From contig CAWGND010000008.1 of assembly GCA_963823845.1 (NCBI GenBank), forward strand, positions 434,001 through 498,000: a DNA stretch of 64,000 nt. Reading direction: 5' to 3'. The notes beneath the pieces were generated by a model, which saw nothing but the letters and a program-made list of their open reading frames with translations, was not told the origin of the DNA and did not search any database. The first letter of the stretch is position 1. Every line of letters starts with the position of its first letter. Source of the DNA: Alloacidobacterium sp963823845 (GTDB lineage: Bacteria; Acidobacteriota; Terriglobia; Terriglobales; Acidobacteriaceae). Positions 17,346 through 26,446 of the stretch are shown here, piece by piece. The translations under genes and the position numbers were made by a program.

Positions 17346-19168
17346 CCGAGGCTTCGCGTGAACGCGATCTGCTGCGATTTATGACTGCAGGCAGCGTGGA
17401 TGATGGGAAATCGACTCTTATCGGACGCTTGTTGTACGAATCGGACGGAGTGTACGACGACCAATTATCCGCGGTGCGCAAAGCATCAGCCGCGAAGAAC
17501 ACCGAGTTGGATCTGTCGCTCATCACCGACGGCTTGCGCGCCGAACGCGAGCAGAACATCACGATCGACGTTGCTTACCGTTACTTCTCAACGCCCAAAC
17601 GGAAGTTCATTATCGCCGATGCTCCGGGTCATGAGCAGTACACGCGCAACATGGCGACAGGCGCGTCAACGGCGGACCTGGCCGTGATCCTCATCGACGC
17701 GCGCAAAGGGGTACTGCCGCAGACGCGACGCCATGCGCTGATCGCGCGGGTGCTGGGCATCCGGCAAATGATCGTCGCGATCAACAAAATGGATCTGGTG
17801 AACTTCGATGCAAATGTTTTTTCCGCGATACGCGAAGACTTCGGCAAATTCGCCTACGTTTTTCGCCACGTGCAGATCCAGTTCCTCCCGCTGAGCGCGC
17901 TTACAGGAGAGAACGTCACGAGCATCGCCGGCAACATGCCCTGGTATCAGGGGCCTACGTTGCTTGAACTGCTCGAATCGGCGCCCTCCGGGCCGCTAAA
18001 CAGCCGCGCATTTCGATTTCCTGTACAAAACGTGATTCGCCCGAACCAGGATTTCCGCGGCTACGCAGGGCAGGTCGTCTCCGGCAGGTTGAAACCGGGC
18101 CAGGAGGTGATCGCGTTTCCCTCTCAGCAGCGCACAACGGTGAAGGAAGTCTACCTGTTCGATCAAAGGTTAGAAGAAGCCGCTGCGCCGCGCTCGGTGG
18201 TGGTGTCGCTGGTCGATCATATTGATCTTGGCCGGGGCGACATGCTCGCCGATCCCGAATCAGGACCTACGATTTCTACTCGAATCGCGGCATACGTGAT
18301 CTGGACGTCTCCAGTGCCGCTGCGCATGCATGGCCGCTACCTCATCAAGCACACGGCACAGTTGCTGTGCGGCACCGTAGTCAAGCTGAGGCACAGATTC
18401 GATATCCATACCTTCGATCAGATTGAGGCAGACACCCTGCACCTGAACGAAATCGGAGTGGCCGAGGTCGAGTTGAATACTCCAATTTATTGCGACAACT
18501 ATGAGCAGGACCGCACCACGGGCAGCCTCATCGTGATTGATCCGTTCACGAACGACACGGTTGCCGCGATGATGGTTCTTGAAGCCACACCACAGCGTAC
18601 GGACGACCAAGCGCAGAGGCCACAGGCCTTAAACAAGGAAGGAATGACGGTATGGTTTACGGGTCTGAGCGGATCGGGCAAGACGACACTCTGCAAGGCC
18701 GTCCAGACCGAATTGTTCGCTCTCGGGCTGCAGGTCGAAGTCATCGACGGAGATGTGATTCGCAAGCACCTCTGTAAAGGCCTCGGCTTCAGCCGGGTTG
18801 ACCGGAACGAAAATATTTACCGCATCGCATTCGTGGCGCAGCTGCTCACGCGCAACGGCACGATCGCGCTGGTGTCGGCGATCTCGCCTTATCGCGAGGC
18901 CCGGGACAAAGCGCGTCACAGCATCGGAAATTTCATCGAAGTCTATGTCAGCGCGCCGTTACACGTATGCGAAGCCAGAGACACCAAGGGGCTGTACCAG
19001 AAGGCGCGTGCGGGAATGATCAAGGGCTTCACGGGTATCGATGATCCCTACGAGCCGCCGCTGAACCCGGAAATTATCTGCGACACTGAACACGAGAGTG
19101 TGCGGGAAAGCACCGCCAAGGTAGTTGCTTACGTTCAGCGGCATCCCGCTGCACAAACGCTCGGGTAA
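17342..19168 (+). CDS. cysNC: bifunctional sulfate adenylyltransferase large subunit / APS kinase
   Basis: A fused CysN-CysC protein, 608 residues, that with CysD makes PAPS from sulfate. The N-terminal GTPase has GSVDDGKST at about 17-25, DAPGHEQY (G3) and NKMD (G4), followed by EF-Tu-like barrels. The C-terminal APS kinase starts near residue 430 with GLSGSGKTT and has IDGDVIRKHLCKGLGFSR, VSAISPYR and the lid region. No ATG, GTG or TTG lies at a suitable place: the first downstream ATG (17380) would cut into LLRFMTAGSVDDGK. The best start is CTG at 17342, overlapping the cysD stop, with AGGGAGGGA upstream. The fusion to APS kinase points to PAPS production, useful for sulfotransferases. Confidence 0.93.
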   Translation: MTEASRERDLLRFMTAGSVDDGKSTLIGRLLYESDGVYDDQLSAVRKASAAKNTELDLSLITDGLRAEREQNITIDVAYRYFSTPKRKFIIADAPGHEQYTRNMATGASTADLAVILIDARKGVLPQTRRHALIARVLGIRQMIVAINKMDLVNFDANVFSAIREDFGKFAYVFRHVQIQFLPLSALTGENVTSIAGNMPWYQGPTLLELLESAPSGPLNSRAFRFPVQNVIRPNQDFRGYAGQVVSGRLKPGQEVIAFPSQQRTTVKEVYLFDQRLEEAAAPRSVVVSLVDHIDLGRGDMLADPESGPTISTRIAAYVIWTSPVPLRMHGRYLIKHTAQLLCGTVVKLRHRFDIHTFDQIEADTLHLNEIGVAEVELNTPIYCDNYEQDRTTGSLIVIDPFTNDTVAAMMVLEATPQRTDDQAQRPQALNKEGMTVWFTGLSGSGKTTLCKAVQTELFALGLQVEVIDGDVIRKHLCKGLGFSRVDRNENIYRIAFVAQLLTRNGTIALVSAISPYREARDKARHSIGNFIEVYVSAPLHVCEARDTKGLYQKARAGMIKGFTGIDDPYEPPLNPEIICDTEHESVRESTAKVVAYVQRHPAAQTLG

Positions 19169-19203
19169 CGCCCACCGAGGAGGTCTTTATTCAGATCGCG
19201 CGT

Positions 19204-20004
19204 ATGCAGTCTCCACAGTCGGTCACCAATCGCAAATCCGAATACGCATACCTGGGTCGTATCGAGTCGGCGTTGCTGGCGGCGTGCGAGGTTGCGAAAG
19301 CGCAGCTCTCACCGGGAGCCGAAAGCGGGTGTACGGAGGGACGCGATATCGTCACCGACGCAGACCGCCAGATCAGCCGTGTACTCCGTGAACAGCTTCT
19401 GCAACCGAACGAAGGCTGGCTGTCGGAAGAAGATCCGGACGATCTGGCTCGCCTGTCATGCAACGCCGTATGGGTTGTCGATCCTATCGACGGCACCCGC
19501 GAATTCGTTGACGGGATTGCAGAGTGGTCGATCTCCGTCGGCCTGGTTCTCAACGGCGTTGCGATTGCCGGCGGAGTCGTCAATCCCTCAACAGGCGAGC
19601 GGTTCCTTGGCTCTCTCGGGACCGGCATGACCTACAATGGCAAACCGTGTCGAGCTTCCGATCGAACTGCTCTCGATGGAGCGACTGTTCTCGCAAGCCG
19701 ACAGGAATATCTTCGTGGCGATTGGCAGAAGTTTGAAGGTCAGCGGTTTCGTATCCGCCCTGTGGGTTCCATCGCCTACAAACTCGCGCTCGTCGCCGCC
19801 GGGCTTGGTGATGCGACCTGGACTTTGCAACCAAAACACGAATGGGACATAGCAGCGGGCGTCGCGCTGGTGAAGGCGGCTGGAGGCCGTGCAGCCTGCA
19901 CGCAAAATGCGGCACTCTCGTTCAATCGCGACGGCAGCCTGTTACCCGGATTGATAGCCGGCGCATCGGGTCTCTGGGACCGGCTAACGCAACTCATCGT
20001 ATAG
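19204..20004 (+). CDS. cysQ: 3'(2'),5'-bisphosphate nucleotidase (PAP phosphatase)
   Basis: A 266-residue inositol-monophosphatase-superfamily enzyme that hydrolyses PAP (the by-product of sulfotransferases and PAPS reductases) to AMP. Metal-binding motifs are EGRDIVTDADR, WLSEEDPDD and the signature DPIDGTREFVDG at residues 93-104, plus WDIAAGVALVKAAGG near the C-terminus. It follows cysNC by 35 bases and belongs to the same operon by position. A GGAGG sequence lies about 20 bases upstream of the ATG, rather far, so the true start might be slightly upstream at a rare codon. Confidence 0.93.
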   Translation: MQSPQSVTNRKSEYAYLGRIESALLAACEVAKAQLSPGAESGCTEGRDIVTDADRQISRVLREQLLQPNEGWLSEEDPDDLARLSCNAVWVVDPIDGTREFVDGIAEWSISVGLVLNGVAIAGGVVNPSTGERFLGSLGTGMTYNGKPCRASDRTALDGATVLASRQEYLRGDWQKFEGQRFRIRPVGSIAYKLALVAAGLGDATWTLQPKHEWDIAAGVALVKAAGGRAACTQNAALSFNRDGSLLPGLIAGASGLWDRLTQLIV

Positions 20005-20019
20005 CAGATGCGTTTTTTC

Positions 20020-20808
20020 CTACTCATGTTTGATGAGAAGACCACGCGAGCGAGACCGCTCGAACATCCAGCGAAAAAATGCGGCAGCGCAGACAAAGTA
20101 TAAAGAGTTGAGCAACAATCCCCATCCAAAGTGAGCCATGGAAAGCTTGCCGCTGGCGATCACTGCCCGCATATCTTCAAAGGCGTGTGTCGACGGGAGC
20201 GCCCATGCGAATGGCTGTAGATATGTCGGCAGTGCAGCTACCGGATAAAAAACGCAGGAAATGGGCATCAGGAACCCCGTGAAGCTCCAGGTGAGCGCCT
20301 GAATTCGAGTGGTGAAACGAAAGATCAGAGCCGTGATCGCGAGCCCGACTACAAAGGCAAAGAGCAGCAAATTGAGAAGAGATGGCAGCAACCCGGGCAG
20401 AATACGAAAGACGTTATAAGAATAGAAAATCCAGGCGATCAACGAGGCGGCTGCCATACCAATCGTAGTCTTGAAAAGATTTACCGCAACGAGTGCCGTC
20501 ATGTATTCGGAGATGGTGAGTGGCGTTGAGAACATGTTTCCGAGGTTCCTCGACCAGAGATCGCTGAGAAGGCCAATCGTCATGTCCCGCTGGAAGGCGC
20601 GGAAGACCCCCCAAAGAATGGCCGACCCGAGCAGAAAGGTAATCAATCCCGGCTTGAGGTTACTGCTTCGGGCAAGATACACGGTAAGAAAGCCCCACAA
20701 AAAGACATCGAGTATCGGCCAGTACAACATGTCCATCACGCGGTCCGGATTGCGGCGCGCCTCATACGCCTGGCGCAGGATCACAGCCACAATGCGGTTG
20801 AGATTCAC
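20020..20808 (-). CDS. ABC-2 type transporter permease
   Basis: A 262-residue inner-membrane permease with six hydrophobic segments. It starts MNLNRIVAVILRQAYEARRN with the short amphipathic helix typical of ABC-2 exporters, followed by RVMDMLYWPILDVFLWGF. A near-C-terminal TLxxRIQALTWSFTGFLMPIS and PTYLQPFAWALPSTHAFEDM match the ABC-2 family. It overlaps the ATPase gene upstream by 4 bases, so the pair forms one exporter. The cargo is unknown. It is convergent with cysQ, with stop codons only 15 bases apart. Confidence 0.88.
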   Translation of the reverse strand: MNLNRIVAVILRQAYEARRNPDRVMDMLYWPILDVFLWGFLTVYLARSSNLKPGLITFLLGSAILWGVFRAFQRDMTIGLLSDLWSRNLGNMFSTPLTISEYMTALVAVNLFKTTIGMAAASLIAWIFYSYNVFRILPGLLPSLLNLLLFAFVVGLAITALIFRFTTRIQALTWSFTGFLMPISCVFYPVAALPTYLQPFAWALPSTHAFEDMRAVIASGKLSMAHFGWGLLLNSLYFVCAAAFFRWMFERSRSRGLLIKHE

Positions 20809-21563
20809 GGGTACACTCCGATTGCTACGCGCATGTAGACTTCCTGGAGTGCCGGCTTGCTTAGGTTTTTCTCAAGAATCGCCCGGCTCACTTCGATAGG
20901 GCTGCCCGTGGCAATCACGCGTCCGCGATGAAGAAACACAATCCGATTGCAGACTTCTTCCACCTCCGCCATGTTGTGCGAAGTATAGAGAACCGTTGTC
21001 CCGTGCTCTCTCTGCACTCTCAGGAGGGTGTGCCTGACCTGAAGCGCCGCCTGCGGATCGAGATAGGCAGTCGGCTCATCGAGCAGCAGAAGCTGCGGAT
21101 CGTTGATGAAGGCTTTGGCCAGCGCTACGCGTGTACCTTCGCCTGAGGATAGGCGCACAAACATCTTGTCCCTGAGGTGGTCGATGGCGAAAAGCCTCAT
21201 CACTTCCGCAATCTTCGAAGAGGGATGGCGGACGCCATAGAGCCGTGCGTAAATCTTCAGATTTTCGAGCACGGTGAGCCGCGGAGGAAAGGACACATAA
21301 GGCGAAGCGAAATTCATCTTACTCAGAATCTCTTCGCGATTGTGTTTTAGCGATCCGCCAAAGATGCGGACCTCTCCTCTGGTCGGCAGCATCAATCCCA
21401 TGACCATGTGTGTAGTCGTGGTCTTCCCGGCACCGTTCGGTCCCAGCAGGCCCAGGATTTCTCCCTGCTTCACGCCGAACGAAACATCATCGACGGCGGT
21501 GAAGTCTTCGAAGACCTTTGTCAGATGATCGACTTCAAGCAGCAATCGCGGTATCCCTTGCAA
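20805..21563 (-). CDS. ABC transporter ATP-binding protein
   Basis: A 252-residue ABC ATPase. Walker A is GPNGAGKTTT, the Q-loop is near MNFASPYVSFPP, the signature is RLSSGEGTRVALAKA (LSSGE in place of LSGGQ), Walker B is LLLLDEPTAYLDP and the switch His is in LYTSHNMAEVEE. It drives the ABC-2 permease encoded next in a 4-base overlapping arrangement. The family exports drugs, polysaccharides or lipids. Its location among sulfation and sugar genes makes a glycoconjugate cargo possible, which is an inference. A ribosome binding site is not obvious. Confidence 0.92.
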   Translation of the reverse strand: MQGIPRLLLEVDHLTKVFEDFTAVDDVSFGVKQGEILGLLGPNGAGKTTTTHMVMGLMLPTRGEVRIFGGSLKHNREEILSKMNFASPYVSFPPRLTVLENLKIYARLYGVRHPSSKIAEVMRLFAIDHLRDKMFVRLSSGEGTRVALAKAFINDPQLLLLDEPTAYLDPQAALQVRHTLLRVQREHGTTVLYTSHNMAEVEEVCNRIVFLHRGRVIATGSPIEVSRAILEKNLSKPALQEVYMRVAIGVYP

Positions 21564-21855
21564 ATGTCAGAGGTAGCGAACTCAAAGACTGTGCACTCAC
21601 TTCGCCGCTAGAGTCGGGTGATTTTTTGACCATCGGAAGGATAAGCCTTCTGCATCGTGTAATTCATCCGAAAGACGGATTCACATCAGTTTAGCTGGGG
21701 GAGGGAACCGCAACATGAGGTCACTTTTTGACGAAACTTGTTGCCCAATATGACAATACACCCCTCGCTCGAGACCGGATAGAGAGGATTGGCTTTATGG
21801 GACGTGTCCTTTATAGACTGGCAACAGTTACTTGTCGGCGCAAAGAGGCCACGCC

Positions 21856-22620
21856 ATGATGGAAGAATCCCACCAGCAGGCAGAGAACGCCGGTATTCGA
21901 TTCCGGGCGGATGGAAAGTGGAGAGTTGTTCTTTGCAATGGGATGATACGCAGCGCCTCTACCTGGTCCTACAACGTCGTCCTGAAGTTATTGCGTGCGG
22001 CTCTGGGCGAATCCGTCTATGGCGACTACAGCGAAAACATTGCCCAATTTCTACAATCAAGTCCTCCAGTGGCCGCCCGTCTGGTTTTGAAATGTCACAT
22101 GCTGGACCCAACGGGACGAGAGCTGGTAGAGAGTGGCGAGGCCAAGGTCGTCTACACCTGTCGTGATCTCGCCGACGCTGCTGTTTCCTTCATGAGAATG
22201 TTCGATTATGGCTTCGAACATACGCTTTCGGCTCTGGGAGGCGCGCTCGAGTTGTATCAGTTTCATCGAAAGAGCGGGACGGCGCTGATACTCGGCTACC
22301 CCGAAATCACCGATCAGCCGCTTGAGTCGGTCGCGAAGATTGCCGCTTATCTTGGCGTCGCGGCGCCGGTCAAAATCCTGGAGCGAGTGGCTGAAGAAAC
22401 GTCAGTCGAACGAGCGCGGGAGCGAGTCGAGCAACTTAAGGCAGGCGTGGACGAAGATAAACTGGTGCGCTTCGACCGTTTCGTTCATGATCGCGAAACG
22501 CTTTTGAATCTTGATCACATTCGCGATGGCCGCTCCGGGTATGGGCGGAGAGCGCTAACGGAAGAGCAGCTAAGGCGAATCGACGCGCTGGCGGAACAAT
22601 ATGGGTTCAACCTGAGATAA
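21856..22620 (+). CDS. sulfotransferase-family protein
   Basis: A 254-residue protein with the PAPS-binding 5'-phosphosulfate loop CNGMIRSASTWSYNVVLKLL at about residues 26-45 (P-loop-like GMxRSxSTW) and a 3'-phosphate-binding region at VVYTCRDLADAAVSFMRM. The C-terminal YGRRALTEEQLRRIDALAEQ is also seen in this group. It would transfer sulfate from PAPS to a hydroxyl or amino group. The start at 21856 (MMEES) is preferred. It lies near cysD-cysNC, which make PAPS, and cysQ, which removes PAP. The acceptor is not known. Confidence 0.8.
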   Translation: MMEESHQQAENAGIRFRADGKWRVVLCNGMIRSASTWSYNVVLKLLRAALGESVYGDYSENIAQFLQSSPPVAARLVLKCHMLDPTGRELVESGEAKVVYTCRDLADAAVSFMRMFDYGFEHTLSALGGALELYQFHRKSGTALILGYPEITDQPLESVAKIAAYLGVAAPVKILERVAEETSVERARERVEQLKAGVDEDKLVRFDRFVHDRETLLNLDHIRDGRSGYGRRALTEEQLRRIDALAEQYGFNLR

Positions 22621-22640
22621 GGGCGCCGTTGTAGATCGCG

Positions 22641-23774
22641 TTAAGAAGTTTCGGGAAGTGTCAAGGGAAAGTCCCTGACAGCCGTGTGCCGTCCGTGGAC
22701 GCTGCTCGGCTTGGTAGCTGCAGCATGGGAGTGACTCACCATCTCGGAGAGCAGCCGCGGAAGGTTGTACTGGATCTCCCAGTTGGGAAAATCCGCGTGA
22801 ACCTTCCTGAGGTCCGAGATATAGCAGATGTGGTCGCCGATGCGGTTCTCAGGCATCATCTTATGTTTGAGCGTGAAACCCATATCACGGAGGGCCTCTA
22901 TCGTTTCCAGAATCGAGAGGCTGTTGGAACGTCCTCCACCCAAGTTATAGACTTCACCGCACCGCGGCGCTTTGTAAAACTCCAGAAAGAGCGCAGCGAC
23001 ATCCGAACAATGGATCTGGTCGCGAACCTGCTTTCCCTTGTAGCCGAAGATCGAATATTCCCTGCCCTGAACAGCACATAGAACGATGTAGGCCAGGTAG
23101 CCATGCAACTCTACGGCCGCGTGGTGGGGGCCGGTCAGGCAGCCGCACCGGAAGATTCCGGTAGGCATGTTGAAATAGCGGCCGAACTCCTGGCAAAGCA
23201 TGTCCGCAGCGACCTTCGAAACCCCAAAAAGCGAGTGCAGCGATGCGTCGATCGACATGCCTTCGTCAATTCCCGGCCGACCATCCGCGTAGTCAAAGCG
23301 AGTCTCAAGTTCTTTTAACGGCAGAGAGTTTGGCCGATCTCCATAGACCTTATTGGTACTGGTGAAGCATAGGGGAGAGTCGGCACAGTAATCGCGCGCT
23401 GCCACGAGCAGATTCAAGGTCCCTACCGCGTTGATATCAAAATCGTCGTATGGAATCGCTGCCGCTTTGTCATGCGATGGCTGGGCTGCGGTATGGATAA
23501 TAAAGCCAGGCCGTTCTGCGCGTAGAAGGTCGCGCATTTTGTTCCGGTTCCGGAGGTCAAAGGAGTGATGGTGATAGCTGCGCAGGCTGTGACACAGGTC
23601 CTTTACTTCAGAGGCAGTCGACCCCTGCGGACCGAAGAATTCCTGGCGCATGTCATTGTCCAGGCCAACAACTTGCCAGCCTTCACGGCAAAGACTCCGT
23701 ACACATGCTGACCCGACAAGGCCGCCTGAACCAGTCACGAGTGCTTTCAAATTTAACCCCCTCAATTCATTCAA
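22641..23774 (-). CDS. NAD-dependent epimerase, CDP-paratose 2-epimerase-like
   Basis: A 377-residue extended short-chain dehydrogenase. The NAD motif is VTGSGGLVGSACV at about residues 13-25. CFTSTNKVYGDRPN replaces the usual active-site Ser/Thr strand, and SLFGVSKVAADML replaces YxxxK; both forms, together with CGCLTGPHHAAVELHGYLAY and GYKGKQVRDQIH, are as in CDP-paratose/tyvelose 2-epimerases. The family acts on nucleotide sugars during surface-glycan synthesis. The exact sugar cannot be told. It converges on the sulfotransferase gene, 20 bases apart, and diverges from the glycosyltransferase-like gene. Confidence 0.85.
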   Translation of the reverse strand: MNELRGLNLKALVTGSGGLVGSACVRSLCREGWQVVGLDNDMRQEFFGPQGSTASEVKDLCHSLRSYHHHSFDLRNRNKMRDLLRAERPGFIIHTAAQPSHDKAAAIPYDDFDINAVGTLNLLVAARDYCADSPLCFTSTNKVYGDRPNSLPLKELETRFDYADGRPGIDEGMSIDASLHSLFGVSKVAADMLCQEFGRYFNMPTGIFRCGCLTGPHHAAVELHGYLAYIVLCAVQGREYSIFGYKGKQVRDQIHCSDVAALFLEFYKAPRCGEVYNLGGGRSNSLSILETIEALRDMGFTLKHKMMPENRIGDHICYISDLRKVHADFPNWEIQYNLPRLLSEMVSHSHAAATKPSSVHGRHTAVRDFPLTLPETS

Positions 23775-24055
23775 AAAGCACGCAAGGCGGGAGGATTTTG
23801 TGAGGAACAGTATGGCAGCATGTCGCCAAGCAATGTTATGTTACTAGTTCAGCAGTAGGCCCGTCATGAGAAAATAAATGCTCCTGGAGGTGCTTCGAAA
23901 GCAGCCTGTAGACACATCCGCATTTTCAGCAATCCTGCACCAGCTCCTTCACCCTGCTTGCAAGATCCTCCCCATCGACTGAAGAGCTGACCCAAACCAC
24001 CCCATCGCCACATTGAGAACGTCTCAAAGCTTGCCTGAAGGAGATCGCTCGAATA

Positions 24056-25345
24056 ATGGTCGGTAGCCCTTTACTCATAGCCGAAAAAGCAAGAGCAAGG
24101 TTGCGGGAAACAGTTCTTTCAATGAAAGAAGGCCGGACGCCCAAAGCGCTCCAGGGCATCTCCGGGGATATTCCCGATCCAGCGGATTTAGTCATAACCG
24201 CCTGTGAAGTCAACGATGCTCACGGAACAGGAACCCTGATCCGCAGAATGTTCACGGATTGGTCGTCCATCGTTTCCTTCCGCACGCACAACTTTTATGA
24301 CGAGACACAGAACTTCGGAGCAGCGAACTTTTGCCTGCCGTTGGCGCAGGGCTCCCGCGTGGAACTTAGCTCGGCGATTCAGATATATATGAATGGCGCT
24401 AGAGTGCGCCGCACACTCTGCATCCCCTATCTGCCGGGAGAGGCCATCGTCAGTCTGACCGTGAAAGAACTCTATGGGGCGCCTCTCTGCACCTACGTCA
24501 TGGATGACAAGAACGTTGCCGCAGATGGCATTTCCGACTCGTTAATGGAAGAGTTGCTCGCTAAATCAGATCTTCGATTGGTGATTGGCCCCGAGATGCG
24601 AGATGCATACGAGAAAAAATATGGAATGAGATTCTGGGTCGTTCCGCCTCTCGTATCCGAAGAAGTCATCCGAACAACGCTCGCTCAAGCGCCTGCCGAG
24701 GGCACGGCTCCGCGAGGCGTGTTGTTAGGAAATATCTGGGGCCAGCGCTGGCTGGATCTGCTGCGCAAAACCTTTCGCGGCACGGGTCAGAAGATCGATT
24801 GGTACTGCAATATCAAAGACCCCAAGATGCTGAACTTCAACCGCGAAGAGATGGAACGGGATGGCATTCGCCTCATGGATCCGGTTCCGGAATCAGATTT
24901 GCCGTCTACGCTTGGTCGCTACTCCTACGCAGTCGTTCCAACAGATCCGCTCGACGGGAAGAGTCCGGCAGCAGTTATGGCCATCGCCAGGTACAGTCTT
25001 CCCAGCCGCATTCCAACGCTGGTTACGACATCCCACTTGCCCATGCTCGTCATCGGGAGTGCCGCTACTTCTGCTGCCGGCTTTGTTGAACGCTTTCAGC
25101 TCGGCAGGATAAGTGCATATGACTCCCAGAAGGTGCTGAGTGCCATCCATGAACTGCTTGATCCCAATGTACAAAAGCAGATTCGCGAACTGTCGCTCGC
25201 CCTGGGTCCACATTTCTCGGCGCGCAATTCAGCTGATTGGATCTGGCGCTCTCTTGAGATCGGAGAGCCCTGCGACCTTCGATATGAAACACTATTGTCG
25301 CCGACTGCCTCTGAAGTCGTCAGCGCGCGCGCGGGAAGCCTATGA
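24056..25345 (+). CDS. glycosyltransferase-like protein (GT-B type suspected)
   Basis: A 429-residue soluble protein. Features that recall GT-B glycosyltransferases are the middle segment GAPLCTYVMDDKNVAADG, the linker LRLVIGPEMRDAYEKKYG with VVPPLVSEEVI, the strand RGVLLGNIWGQRWLDLL, and the C-terminal LPSTLGRYSYAVVPTDPLDG with a following Ala-rich helix. No clear donor-site E-x7-E motif is seen, so the assignment is structural impression only. Its stop overlaps the start of the FkbM methyltransferase gene (ATGA), so the two are translationally coupled. Context suggests glycan synthesis. Confidence 0.6.
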   Translation: MVGSPLLIAEKARARLRETVLSMKEGRTPKALQGISGDIPDPADLVITACEVNDAHGTGTLIRRMFTDWSSIVSFRTHNFYDETQNFGAANFCLPLAQGSRVELSSAIQIYMNGARVRRTLCIPYLPGEAIVSLTVKELYGAPLCTYVMDDKNVAADGISDSLMEELLAKSDLRLVIGPEMRDAYEKKYGMRFWVVPPLVSEEVIRTTLAQAPAEGTAPRGVLLGNIWGQRWLDLLRKTFRGTGQKIDWYCNIKDPKMLNFNREEMERDGIRLMDPVPESDLPSTLGRYSYAVVPTDPLDGKSPAAVMAIARYSLPSRIPTLVTTSHLPMLVIGSAATSAAGFVERFQLGRISAYDSQKVLSAIHELLDPNVQKQIRELSLALGPHFSARNSADWIWRSLEIGEPCDLRYETLLSPTASEVVSARAGSL

Positions 25346-26376
25346 CGGAGCAAACCAACGAGCAGACCGAGCAACTTAGCCAGCTCACGGAAGCCGTCCG
25401 GGAGTTGGACGGTTCTATTGAGTCGCTGATTATTAATGAGACCGCGGTGCTGGAAGGACTGGCGCAGATGCTGAACGCCGTCCACCAGATGCAGACCAGA
25501 AGCGAAGAAAGCCAAAAGAAGCTAAGCGATCAAATCCAGCAATTCGGCTTGCTGATTGCCTCGCAAGTTGGATCGAAGAGCCCGCAGAAGCCAATTGTCA
25601 TCGCCGCAAGCCAGTCAGATTCGCAAAATCCGGAAACTGGTTTGCTGCGGCACCTCTACTCTTATTTATCGAACAGAACAGCAATTGACGTCGGCGCTCA
25701 CGTTGGGGAAATAACCGAACACCTGCTCGCAAGTGGTTACTCGGTGATTGCATTTGAGCCATTCCCCGCATCCTTTGCGGAGATTGAACGGAAGGCCAGC
25801 CCAGACAGCGGTCTAAGTGTATGGCCCTTTGCGGTCGGCTCGGAGGATGGGCGAATGGACCTGCACCTTGCCACAGACGTCTCTGGCAAGGGCTCAAGTG
25901 ATCCATCCCTTTTCCATACTTTAGTTCCTCACTCTGCGGATCAGCATCTCCTCTTTACAGAGAGCATTCCCGTCACCGTCCGCAGCCTCGGCAGCCTCGC
26001 GCAATCGGGCGAAATTCCCGAGCGTGTTGGCTTACTCAAGATCGATACGGAGGGCTTCGATCTTGATGTCATACGAGGTATGGGCGAACTTCGGGCCTCC
26101 GTCGTTATGGCTGAATTCTGGGATGCGCAACATGAATTCGGGCAATCTGGCAGGGGCCGACTTGACGACCTGGTCACCGAGATGAAGAAACGAGGCTACA
26201 CGTGGTACATAGTGATTTATCACGTGAATAACAAGTCTGTAGTTTCGTATTACCACAACCGTTGCGACACCGTTCCAGGCTCATGGGGGAACGTTCTTTT
26301 CTTTGAAGACCAGCAGCTTTTCGCGGAATCTCTGCGCTGGGCGGATGAAGTGATTCCGCGCACCGTCTTTCGCTAA
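25342..26376 (+). CDS. FkbM-family SAM methyltransferase with N-terminal coiled coil
   Basis: A 344-residue protein. Residues 1-75 are a polar coiled coil (EQTNEQTEQLSQLTEAVREL onward). The methyltransferase starts near residue 105 with AIDVGAHVGEITEHLLASGY (SAM motif I) and VIAFEPFPASFAEIE (motif II), then the FkbM landmark VGLLKIDTEGFDLDVIRGMG and VVMAEFWDA. FkbM enzymes methylate hydroxyls on sugars or polyketides. It overlaps the preceding gene by 4 bases. With the glycosyltransferase-like gene it probably decorates a glycan; the coiled coil may mediate oligomerisation or tethering. Confidence 0.88.
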   Translation: MTEQTNEQTEQLSQLTEAVRELDGSIESLIINETAVLEGLAQMLNAVHQMQTRSEESQKKLSDQIQQFGLLIASQVGSKSPQKPIVIAASQSDSQNPETGLLRHLYSYLSNRTAIDVGAHVGEITEHLLASGYSVIAFEPFPASFAEIERKASPDSGLSVWPFAVGSEDGRMDLHLATDVSGKGSSDPSLFHTLVPHSADQHLLFTESIPVTVRSLGSLAQSGEIPERVGLLKIDTEGFDLDVIRGMGELRASVVMAEFWDAQHEFGQSGRGRLDDLVTEMKKRGYTWYIVIYHVNNKSVVSYYHNRCDTVPGSWGNVLFFEDQQLFAESLRWADEVIPRTVFR

Positions 26377-26446
26377 ACCCATCCAGGCCAGGGCGACCTT
26401 TGGAATCGAGACCGCATGGCTCGGGACTCACTACCCGCTGCCCTAA

